From Durusdinium trenchii (lineage: Eukaryota; Sar; Dinophyceae; Suessiales; Symbiodiniaceae), in NCBI GenBank assembly GCA_963970005.1, contig CAXAMN010025694.1, forward strand, positions 1,135,468-1,199,467: a DNA stretch of 64,000 nucleotides. The letters run 5' to 3'. Shown in pieces: positions 33,238 to 41,290 of the stretch (position 1 is the stretch's first letter; each line of letters starts with the position of its first letter). Both the position numbers and the translations under genes were made by a program. The notes below the pieces were generated by a model. It ran no database searches. It was not told the origin of the DNA and was given only the letters and a program-made list of their open reading frames with translations.

Positions 33238-33245
33238 TTCTCTTC
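32984..33245. repeat. GGAT/GGCT/GGGT tetranucleotides, AT array and TC array
   Basis: (GGAT)n changes to (GGCT)n and then (GGGT)n at 32984-33080; an AT-rich array with TATATAAA units at 33112-33180; (TC)n at 33197-33243. Three different microsatellites side by side, in DNA between exons. Confidence 0.9.
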
Positions 33246-33539
33246 ACTCAGACTCTTACTCATGCTTTCCTTTTCAACCCACCCGCCAGGTCAAGCCACC
33301 GTCTCCTCGCAGGTGTAGGGCCCCGAGAATAAACGTCGATCGGAGACCTCAGTCGCTGGGTCCACCATCCGCTTCTGAAGTAGATTCTCATCCTTTCCCA
33401 ACTCAATGTTGCCCCATAAAAACCTGTCATTCTTGGCACAACCCCACAGAAAAGGCCAAGTTCTTTGTGAAGGTCTTGCACTGACTGGGCAGGTACCATA
33501 CGTTTTGACCCACCCCTCTCAGTTTTCTGCTTTTTTCTC

Positions 33540-34080
33540 CTTGGCCCGGGCAAAACGAAGGAGAAGCTGCCAACGACTGAGCCTGGCACAGAGCCGTTGT
33601 TGAAGTGGCCCTGCGCATTGCGAGGCACCGCGGCGTTGGAAGCAGCATCCACGGGGGCGACATGCGCATGAGCTGCGCCGAAGCAGTCGCAGGGGTGCAA
33701 AGAGTAAAGGGAGGAGTCCTGAACGCTTCCAAGCATTAGGTTCGGAAGTGTGGGCTTTGGACAGGATGGCGCTGACAAAGCTAAGGTAGCAGGTTGAAGC
33801 GCTGCTGTTCGAAGCTTGGTGGGCTTTGCCTGAAGCTCTGCGGGGAGCAAGTGCAGATCGAAGGCTACTTGACCCTGCTGGAAGGTGTTTCCCACGACAT
33901 CCGAGTCAATGCAAGCCATGGGATCTCCAAAAAACTCCGGCGCGTTCTTGGACTGGGCATCTTCGAAGTCTGAGGAATTGATGTGAAGAAGCATCCAGCT
34001 TGACCTAATTCCGTGGGCGGGGGCGCCGGAACAAGCCTTTCTTCGAAAGTCGGTGGCACACCTCTCTCTCACACTCTTGT
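33540..34080 (-). CDS. Exon of extracellular gene (PAN module C-terminal side)
   Basis: Opens after a TTTGCTTTTTTGCAG acceptor (34081-34083) and fits the phase of the preceding exon, the split codon GAC giving Asp. It reads KSVRERCATDFRRKACSGAP, LHINSSDFEDAQSKNAPEFF, DPMACIDSDVVGNTFQQGQV and further. Likely ends at a GA-type donor (CCAAG/GAGAAA). It contains 7 cysteines and glycosylation motifs NSS and NGS. Domain not named. Confidence 0.6.
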
Positions 34081-34219
34081 CTGCAAAAAAGCAAACATCT
34101 CAGATTAAGAACACCTATATAAGAGGTCTTGCAGAGACCAAGCGGCTTTGCGCAAGAGGTGGGAATCTGCTGCACGTTCTCGGTTCGGCTCAGGAGAAGT
34201 TGTCGTTTGGGGTTTGATC

Positions 34220-34507
34220 CCGGACGAGAATACGAAGCAGTGTCATGGTAGACGTTCATCACTGAAAATTCCCCTTGAAGATACTGTGCGTCAGGGACCG
34301 TCAGATTGAGGCTGGCATCTTGCTCAGAACAATTGTTCAAACGCACAAGCGCCAATGCTTCTGGTACAAAGCTCTCGTTGCCATCACTGACCATCAACTC
34401 ACAGGTGCCGGCAGAGAAAATGATTGCAGCGCAATCTTCTCGAAGGCGACACTGCTGGAGGCACAAACCTTCCCCGGAAGCCGTCACTTTCTGCCAGCGG
34501 AAGCTGC
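34220..34507 (-). CDS. Exon with PAN/Apple-like module
   Basis: Opens after GGAACATTTCAG. The reading SFRWQKVTASGEGLCLQQCR and LREDCAAIIFSAGTCELMVS has the PAN/Apple cysteine pattern (C-x3-C-x5-C-x3-F-x4-C-x-L). Further sites NES, NCS and NLT suggest glycosylation. It ends at CCGG/GATCAA, a GA donor. Joining across the 139-nt GA-AG intron restores the frame of the next exon, which supports the non-canonical splice. Confidence 0.65.
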
Positions 34508-34665
34508 CTGAAATGTTCCGGGGCACCCAACCTCAGAAACACCAGCCACTGAAATTCAGAATGAAAGCAAAGTTGATAAGGAGTGATCATAAGGAGAATC
34601 AAAATCTTGGGATAGAATTTCAGAAGTCCCCTGGCTTAAAAAATCACTGGCTCTGTTTTCAGCAC

Positions 34666-34755
34666 CTGGGCTGCCCGGCACACATCATCCAAGATGTGCA
34701 CCTGCAGGACAGCCACCGGCAGTTCCATGTCGTAGAGCGGGCCTGGCAGCTTCGG
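34666..34755 (-). CDS. Short exon of extracellular gene
   Basis: Reads KLPGPLYDMELPVAVLQVHI, LDDVCRAAQ and stops at a GTGCTG donor. Its phase does not fit the next exon directly, so one exon may be missing between 34508 and 34665. Confidence 0.45.
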
Positions 34756-34889
34756 AGCTCAGCTTCGGTCCATGAAGGCTCAAAGGGGCCATGCAAAGTG
34801 CCATTCCGCTTCCCCAGAATTCTCAAGCTGTTTTTTTTTTTATGTGTTCCCTTTTCTTCCGTGACAGGACAATGGCGGACATGTGTGTG

Positions 34890-35065
34890 ACTGAAAAGCT
34901 GCCCAGATTGAACTGAACTCGTGGAAAGAAACGAGCCTCCCAAGGCCACCTGGCAGGTGACATTCACTTCGGCTCTCCCCTGGGTCGAAGACAAGCCAAG
35001 TAGAGGAGTACCCGAGACCTGCCACCGCATCCACAAGGCTTTGGTTTCTTTCGATTCAGTGGATT
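34890..35065 (-). CDS. Exon of extracellular gene
   Basis: Opens near TTTTTCAG (35066-35068). Reads ESKETKALWMRWQVSGTPLL, STQGRAEVNVTCQVALGGSF. Beta-rich with an NVT site, like an Ig- or cadherin-like strand pattern. The start may be shifted by one or two bases because the phase with the exon at 35120-35346 is not resolved. Confidence 0.5.
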
Positions 35066-35119
35066 CTGAAAAATCATGATGGTTCAAAAAAAGAGATGTC
35101 CTAAACGAGCCCATGGGAC

Positions 35120-35346
35120 CGTGCCGGTGGCCGGATCGAGCTTGAAAGCCACTTGGCTTTGTCGCCTCACGTCGCCGTTGATGCGGGACCAGGTTAAGGT
35201 GTTTCCAGCATCATCCACACAGTCCACATCCAGAATCGTCGGAGGGACAGATTGCGGCAGCACCATTTTCTCTCCAGTGGCGATGTTTTCGGCCACCTGT
35301 ACTTCAAGCACATGTCCCGAGCGGTTGTACCATCGGAAACCAGATC
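35120..35346 (-). CDS. Exon of extracellular gene, lectin/jelly-roll-like beta pattern
   Basis: Opens after CGCTGAG and closes at ACG/GTCCCA. Joins the exon at 35499 through a 152-nt GTAAGA-AG intron; the split glycine codon keeps the frame. Reads SGFRWYNRSGHVLEVQVAEN, TLTWSRINGDVRRQSQVAFK, LDPATGT. An NRS glycosylation motif. Looks like a beta-sandwich, family not named. Confidence 0.6.
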
Positions 35347-35498
35347 CTCAGCGAAAGGGTTTGAAGACCCTGATAAAAAGAGGGTTTGAAAGAATGGCAA
35401 ATGTCAAGGGCAAAAAACAAAAGAGAAAGGAGTATATAAAGTACGTACATACCCGGGATCTTCTAAAAAACAGCCATCTATTCTTGAGCCATTCTTAC

Positions 35499-35655
35499 CT
35501 TCTCCATGCCCCCGGACCCCCAACTTCAAAGTTGCATGACATCTCTCCACGTTGAGGCCTTCAAACAAAACAGCAATGTTGGTTTTACTTGTGGAGAAGT
35601 ACATGCCAACATTGAAGTTGCGGGGTTCAAGGGCCAAGGGGGTTTGTTTGCCAGA
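35499..35655 (-). CDS. Exon of extracellular gene
   Basis: Reads PLALEPRNFNVGMYFSTSKT and LFEGLNVERCHATLKLGVRG and ends at GAAG/GTAAGA, the clearest canonical donor in the window. The upstream acceptor is not certain. Confidence 0.6.
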
Positions 35656-35739
35656 CTTGGACATGTGATGGGATTGCTGTGTTCAAAAACCCGGCATTAT
35701 ACTAAATATAGGCTCTATTTCTGCTCATGAACATACATG

Positions 35740-35792
35740 TTAAATACATATATATATATATGTGTGTGTATGTATATATATATATATATTCT
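35740..35792. repeat. AT/TG dinucleotide tract
   Basis: (AT)n, (TG)n, (AT)n in the intron between two exons. Confidence 0.85.
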
Positions 35793-35845
35793 TTTTCATT
35801 ATATCAACTAACTACAGTATGTATGTGTGAGTGTGTGCGTGTCAC

Positions 35846-36068
35846 CCGTGGTCGAGCCCAAGGGTCCGAGGTCCTCCAACAGCCTCACGGGTGCCAGCTC
35901 CGCACCCACGCGGGCCAGAAGGAAAGACCATTCCCACACAGCGCCCTTCCAGAGGCGGGACTGCGCTGCAAGAAAAAGACTGGAAGAGCTCGGGGTCCCT
36001 TGGAACAGTGCCAGCACTTGGCAGCTGCAAGAGGGCATGCCCGACAAAGTGGTCACCTTGGGAGTGGA
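35846..36068 (-). CDS. Exon of extracellular gene
   Basis: Follows GTATGACAG (36069-36071) and ends ACGG/GTGACA. Reads STPKVTTLSGMPSCSCQVLA and FLLARVGAELAPVRLLEDLG. A competing frame covers the same DNA; this one is preferred because a good donor closes it. Confidence 0.5.
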
Positions 36069-36223
36069 CTGTCATACATCCACGACCACCACGAGGAGTT
36101 TCTTGGAAAGACACGTCCTTTGGCTCACTTGGATTCTAACATTCTGAACCACAAAAATGACATCCGACCAAACGTGTCATGGTGTCATGGCCCATGGCCC
36201 CACGGCGCCCCTTTCGTCACAGG

Positions 36224-37449
36224 ACATTCCTGGTAAGCCGCGCCTGTGAGCTCAGCTCTGCAGGGACCGGCTGGGCACTGGTGGTGGGCACCGAGGGATT
36301 CCAGTGGAGCACACCCGCCGTCGTCACCGAGAGCCAGGGACAGTGCGGGTCACAGTGAAGGCGAGCACCCGAGATGGCTGCCGGAAGCGTGGTGTGGGGG
36401 GCTATGATCTGTTGGGGGGGGCTTGCGTCCAAGCCCCAAAATTTGAAGTGGACAATTTGGTCTCCATAGGAGAAGGCCGAAACGGGCAAGGAAAAGTCGA
36501 TGTTGCTGACGAGGCCCCGGACAGGATCTTGTACTGATACCGTGGAACATTTGATCACTGATTGATTTTGGAGGGTGACCACTCCCAAAACACGACCATC
36601 ATTGGAGAGCTCAAGTCCAGAGGATGCCAATTCACATCCTGGAGCAACTTGTTGAACTCCAGCGGTGACAGGCTGTGGTGTCTGGTTGATGTTTTGCCCA
36701 ACGTACAAGGACTGGAATTGTAAAGGCATGTACACCGGCGTTGGGTAGATGCTTCCTCCACCACAAGCGCAGCATGCCTCACTTGGCCTGATGCCATGAA
36801 AGGCCACATCCTGATCCTTATTGGGCCAGGTGCCTGAACAAATGCCAAGTGATTCCAGGTCTGCACAGCTTCGACCCTCCTTGTCGTGCCAGTTCGGAAC
36901 ATCGTCACAAACAAAACACTTCGAGGTATTCAGGATAGGTATGGTCTGCATCACATATCCTGCAGCACACTGCATGCAAGAGCCACCCTGTTCCAAGCGG
37001 CAACCACCACATTGCTCACCTGCAGCACAGCAAGTAAATGTGTAGCTCCCTTGAACGAAGCGTCCAATTGGAACCTGAGGACCCACGCACTTCGGCTTTG
37101 GGGACAAAGCCGTCCACGCTGGACGCCTTCGGCGTGGGTATTGCTCTTGCTGTAGGAGGCCGTGAGGCGCGCTAGCAGGCCGTGGGGCTGCACAATGGCG
37201 AAACGTCAGACCCGGCGTAGACCATAAATCCGATGGGATGAACCCATCAAATGAAGAAGACGGTCCAAACGCTCCGGGACGCTCCGGGAGTGTTGCTCCG
37301 TCCAAGTTCAAGGAGCTGAAGGAGTTCGCTTGAAGTGGTGAGGATTTCTGTAAACTGCAAACGGTGTCATCTGCCCTCACATCAGCCACCGTCCAGCCTA
37401 ACCTCGTCACCAAAACGAGCTGAAGCAGCATTCTAAAACCACCGGGCAT
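36224..37449 (-). CDS. First exon: signal peptide and cysteine-rich N-terminus of a large extracellular protein
   Basis: ATG at 37449, open for about 405 codons. Residues 7-25 (MLLQLVLVTRLGWTVADV) form a signal peptide, cleaved perhaps before DDTVCSL. Residues 120-230 hold tightly spaced cysteines: FTCCAAGEQCGGCRLEQGG, CMQCAAGYV, CFVCDDVPNWHDKEGRSC and ending in SEACCACGGG, a cysteine module common in alveolate surface proteins. Residues 240-400 are beta-rich with an Ig/cadherin-like ending (LSVTTAGVLHWNPSVP). The exon may end at a GC-type donor (TCACAG/GCGCGG near 36237) or a few bases later. A TTTGATTGCAG site about 45 bases upstream could be the spliced-leader acceptor. The product is likely secreted or on the cell surface. 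Confidence 0.65.
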
Positions 37450-37807
37450 TCCTGATAAGCCTAAACCCTAAACAGCTGCAATCAAAGTTTAAACTGCAAT
37501 CCAAACATGCTGGACTATCTGGACTTGAAATCAGCCAGCCGTTCAAAACATGTTGAATTATGTGGAACTGCTCTAGTGACTCTAGCTCATACTTTTGCCG
37601 GCTGTGCACCCTTCAACTTTCGACACCTGGACAAGATATAAACACCGCGGAACAGCTAGCCCTTGATCGAGGCTGAGGCCGTGCGGAACGTCAGCGAAGG
37701 GTGTGAAACAAATCGGGATGCAAAGCCTGTACAGGCTAGGCAATGAATCACAAAATCAACACTCTGCATCCACGTGGCGCAAGCGCCACCGAAGCTCGGC
37801 GGCCCTG
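37450..37807. other. Short intergenic space between two minus-strand genes
   Basis: 358 bases separate the ATP-grasp stop from the next gene's ATG. It holds a TTTGATTGCAG acceptor-like site. No gene seen. Confidence 0.5.
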
Positions 37808-39130
37808 TCAAGCCCCGCCGAAGCTCGGCGGCTCAAAACAAAAAAGGCCTTCCTTCTCAATCTGACGGACTTCTGCAACGTCTGCCTCGATCTGGTCCTT
37901 GTGGCCGGCGAGCACCAAAATACCCGCAAAGGTAAAGGTGTCAACCGTCAGTTCAACTTTGGATCCAATCGAAAGGGACGTGTGCAACTCCATGAAACAG
38001 GACAATTTTTGCATCCTCGCGTAGCCAGGCATGCCCGTCACAATCCCTGAGAAGTAGGAGACCAGGAAGATCACCTGACCTGAAGCCGTGAAGGCTCTTG
38101 GAACATCAGGCAAAGCGTCAAAACGTTCACCATCCAAGCAATCAAGAGTAGCTTCAGGATGTGAAGTCCCCGTCAGCAAACGTGCCAAATTCACATAACA
38201 ACCATTAGCACCCATCATCCGAACGTTCATCTCAACAAGGCATGGTCCATCCTTTGTCATGATCACTTCTGCATGGGTTGCCCCATGGCAAAACTTCAAG
38301 GCATCCAACGCAGCACGAGTGTACTCAATCAACCCGACAGGACAATCATCCACCTCTATCGGCCGCATGGCATAATATACAAAGTCACAGCCGTTGGCGG
38401 GTTGTTTCTCATACATCCAGACCATGACGGTCTTGTGCACTCCGTTTCGAGACACGTGGTCCACAACATACTCCTGGCCCAACAAAAACTCTTGGCACAG
38501 AACTGCGGTATCTGAGGACGTGAGCCTTCGCTTGGTGCATCGCAGGTGTCTGAAGTGTTCCTCCACTTCTCCCATGGAGCGGCAAAGCTGCACCCCATCC
38601 GTACCACTGGACTGCACCGGTTTCACCACGATGGGGAGGCCAAGATGCTTCAGATCCTCCTTCACATCCTCCCATGCACAACCACGAACCTCTTGAACTG
38701 CCCGGCATCCGGCCATCAACAAAGCATTGCGCTGCACATGTTTGTTCCGACGGTCCCCTCCCGGAAACAAACCATTGCATTGAAGCCCCAAGTGCTCCGA
38801 GACGAGTTCTGCCAAGTTGACACCTGCCTCGCTGCCAGGGACGCAGCCTCTGATTTGAGCACCTGGATGAATGGTTTCAATGGACTGCTCAATGACCTTC
38901 ACCGTCTCTTCTATGGACACCTCTTCTTCCACTGTGGCCCAGTACACCTTCTCCTTCGAGTGGTCAGCGCAGGACGATATCTTGCGAGTGGAACCAGCAG
39001 CCTCGTTGCTCCACAGTGCGATGACCAGGAAACCACGAGCCGCCGCCACTTTGGAAAAGCAAGCCCCGGTAGAAACGGGGTCCACCACAAGGACCACCGA
39101 CGGCAAAAGTTCACCAATTTCAGCCATCAT
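37808..39130 (-). CDS. ATP-grasp ligase, 440 aa, intronless
   Basis: One uninterrupted frame. First ATG at 39130; a second follows at 39127. The N-terminal 100 residues form a Rossmann-like pre-ATP-grasp domain (SVVLVVDPVSTGACFSKVAA). The ATP-grasp fold follows: PIVVKP with the ATP-contacting Lys at 170, glycine-rich loop SSGTDG (174-179), QEFLLGQEYVVD (213-224) with the Glu that contacts the nucleotide, and the metal-binding stretch VEMNVRMMGANG (299-310, pattern E-x-N-x-R). All key residues are present, so it should be active, joining a carboxylate to an amine or thiol through an acyl phosphate. Length and layout fit the L-amino-acid ligase / carnosine-synthase type group. The substrate cannot be read from sequence. 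Lack of introns in a region of intron-rich genes is notable and may mean origin by retroposition or transfer. Confidence 0.85.
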   Translation of the reverse strand: MMAEIGELLPSVVLVVDPVSTGACFSKVAAARGFLVIALWSNEAAGSTRKISSCADHSKEKVYWATVEEEVSIEETVKVIEQSIETIHPGAQIRGCVPGSEAGVNLAELVSEHLGLQCNGLFPGGDRRNKHVQRNALLMAGCRAVQEVRGCAWEDVKEDLKHLGLPIVVKPVQSSGTDGVQLCRSMGEVEEHFRHLRCTKRRLTSSDTAVLCQEFLLGQEYVVDHVSRNGVHKTVMVWMYEKQPANGCDFVYYAMRPIEVDDCPVGLIEYTRAALDALKFCHGATHAEVIMTKDGPCLVEMNVRMMGANGCYVNLARLLTGTSHPEATLDCLDGERFDALPDVPRAFTASGQVIFLVSYFSGIVTGMPGYARMQKLSCFMELHTSLSIGSKVELTVDTFTFAGILVLAGHKDQIEADVAEVRQIEKEGLFCFEPPSFGGA

Positions 39131-39160
39131 CGGTGAATTTAATTTGGCACGACTTGGACA

Positions 39161-39177
39161 GCTAAGAAATGCTGAAA
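39161..39177 (-). promoter_or_regulatory. Possible spliced-leader acceptor of the ATP-grasp gene
   Basis: CTTTTTCAG followed by CATTTCTTAG lies 30-40 bases upstream of the ATG. Dinoflagellate mRNAs receive a spliced leader at such AG sites; which AG is used is unknown. Confidence 0.35.
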
Positions 39178-39914
39178 AAGGTAGCACGTAGACTGATACC
39201 GGTAGAAACAATAAAAGAAAACAATTGAACAGCTTGTGTCGTTTAGCACCTCAAGCACCTTCTTGCCCCAGATTCTCTTGAAAACAGCCGTATAAGCCAT
39301 GGACAGTAGAAAAATTTGGTAACACCGCCTGTCTTCCAAAATGGCCGCCCCTCGGAATTCACGCCACCTACCATTGTGATTTGAAAGGTTTTGGCCTGAA
39401 AAACATGCAGTGGGGGCCCAGAATGAGCCACAAGAACAAATCAAAATGCGTTTCCAAACACAACGTTCACGCACTCTGAAAAGTTTCACTAGTGCACGCT
39501 TCATATCCACCTCAAACTTCATGGTGGCCAAGTTCTTCCGAGAAAAAACGATGCATGTTGTCTCGTTCTGTTCTTGGGTCTCGTTCTTTGATTACACTTG
39601 CCCAAAATGTTCAAGCGCGCCTTGGACGAGGTGGGCATGAGGAAATTACGCGAGCAGCATCAGGAAACGATTTACTAGCGGGGCGTCACCGTTCCCAACT
39701 TGAGGCCGAGGGTAGGTGACGAAAGCTAGCAGGGGTGCATCCGGACTGGTGGGACATCAAGCGGAGTGAGGCAAATGCTCATGAGGTAAAACGTTGTGAA
39801 CATGTAAGACACACAAACAGCAATGACACAGCCAACCTTAGAATTGAAGTCCCCGATAATTAAGGAAGCGTGGCTGGACTTTGCCACATTGTTCGATGCA
39901 TCCGATGTGTTCAC
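39178..39914. other. No supported gene
   Basis: Conflicting short frames only. Lies upstream of the ATP-grasp gene on its strand. Confidence 0.4.
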
Positions 39915-40195
39915 GAACCTGTGAGCTTGTTGAATCTGTTGCACCGTATCCCAAAACCTCCACGGAGGAGTTGAACCAGTGTGGATGCCATAAGAGGTGC
40001 CCAAGAGGCCAAGAGGTGTCCCAAAGGCAAAACAAAGCTGCTTGCATGATTTGTTTGGTTTCTTCTATCGATGTCGATGTCATGAACATGTGAGCTTGTT
40101 GAATCTGTTGCACCGTATCCCGGAGGAGTTAAGCCAAAGTGGATGCCATAAGAGATGCCCGAGAGGTGTCAGGGGGGAGTTGAACCCGCGGGGGG
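39915..40195. repeat. 169-bp tandem duplication
   Basis: GTGAGCTTGTTGAATCTGTT and the following CACCGTATCC...GTGGATGCCATAAGAG occur at 39921 and 40090 (spacing 169). The second copy is shortened by small deletions. Confidence 0.85.
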
Positions 40196-40289
40196 GGGCC
40201 CCCCTACATATGAAGTTTTCACGTGATGCGGCGATCCCGAGGATTCCAGCGTGACTTGAAATCCCACCACGCGCGCACCATGCGAGTGG

Positions 40290-40742
40290 GAGAGTAAGTG
40301 AGTGTGAGTGCGAGCGCGAGTGTGAGTGAGAGTGGGAGTGGAGGACTGTGAGTGAGAGTGAGTGTGGATGAGAGTGAGTGTGAGTGAGAGTGAGTGAGAG
40401 TGAGTGCGAGCGCGAGTGTGAGCGAGAGTGAGTGTGAGTGTGAGAGCGAATGAATGTGAATCTGTGTGCATCAGTGAGTGTGAGCGTGACTGTGAATAGG
40501 ACTGTGAATGGGACTGTAAATAGGACTGAGGGTGAGGGTGAGGGTGAGGGCGAGGGTGAGGGTGAGGGTGGGTGTGTGTGTGTGTGAGTGAGTGAGTGAG
40601 CGAGCGAGCGAGTGAGTGAGTGTGAGCGAGCGTGAGAGTGAGAGTGAAAGCGACGGTGAGAGTGAGAGTGAGAGTGAGAAGGACTGTGAGTGAGAGTGGG
40701 TGTGGATGAGGGTGAGTCTGAGTGAGTGTGAGTGAGAGTGAG
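40290..40742. repeat. GTGAGTGAGAGTGAGT-type array
   Basis: About 450 bases of GAGT/GTGT/GAGG units, including GGTGAGGGTGAGGG near 40525-40570. The long minus frame rich in Ser-His-Thr is a by-product. Confidence 0.9.
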
Positions 40743-41030
40743 CACAAAGCGCTGCGCCTGCCTCGAAATTTGCTCTTCAAGGTTCGCAAAGCACTATGCC
40801 TGCCACGAACTCTCCACATCGAGGCTCCCCAAGTGCTGTGCCTGCCAGGTTCACCAAGTGGTGTGCTGCAACAAAATCTGCGTGTCACGAAATCTGCCCT
40901 TCACGAAGTCTGCACGTCAAGGCTCACAAAGTCCACCAGAAGTGCTGCACCAAGTCAGAGCGCCTCGACGATCACCACCATTTCCAAAGTGCTGCACCTG
41001 CCACGAATTCTGCACTTCAAACTAAAACCG
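40743..41030. repeat. 42-bp repeat units, second locus
   Basis: Six or more diverged units with plus-strand reading LRLPRNLLFKVRKALCLPRT and ending VLHLPRILHFKLK, clearly related to the array at 24833-25041. As there, the array is adjacent to a long microsatellite and is followed by the tail element. Confidence 0.8.
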
Positions 41031-41049
41031 TTCCGACCCCGTGATCCTG

Positions 41050-41290
41050 TCACGAGAAGTCGGCTTTGGACCACCAAAACACGAGGTTTCCCCCGCACCT
41101 GCCACGAAAAGCGCCCACCATGTACGAAAATGCGCACGGCACCACAGCGAGAGCGCAGTCGCGACAAACACACGCTCCAGCCACCCAGATTTCGCGAGCC
41201 TGCGAAGTCGAAATGCAGTTCGGGGATTTCGAGAGGCATGAGCGCAGTGCAAATAGCAGCGAATTAGCCGTCCACGCCCGTGCGCTTCAC
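41050..41290. repeat. Dispersed tail element, copy B
   Basis: Aligns with copy A (25580-25757) through CACGARAAGTCGGCT, GGCACCACA, CAGCCA, CGAGAGGCATGA and ARYAGCGAATYAGCC. Confidence 0.7.

Noticed and set aside
37460..37473. CCTAAACCCTAAAC, a telomere-like doublet
   Set aside because: Only two units; too short to be an interstitial telomere tract.
40080..40888. Long minus frames rich in Ser-His-Thr
   Set aside because: Produced by the GAGT microsatellite; no domain and no start context.
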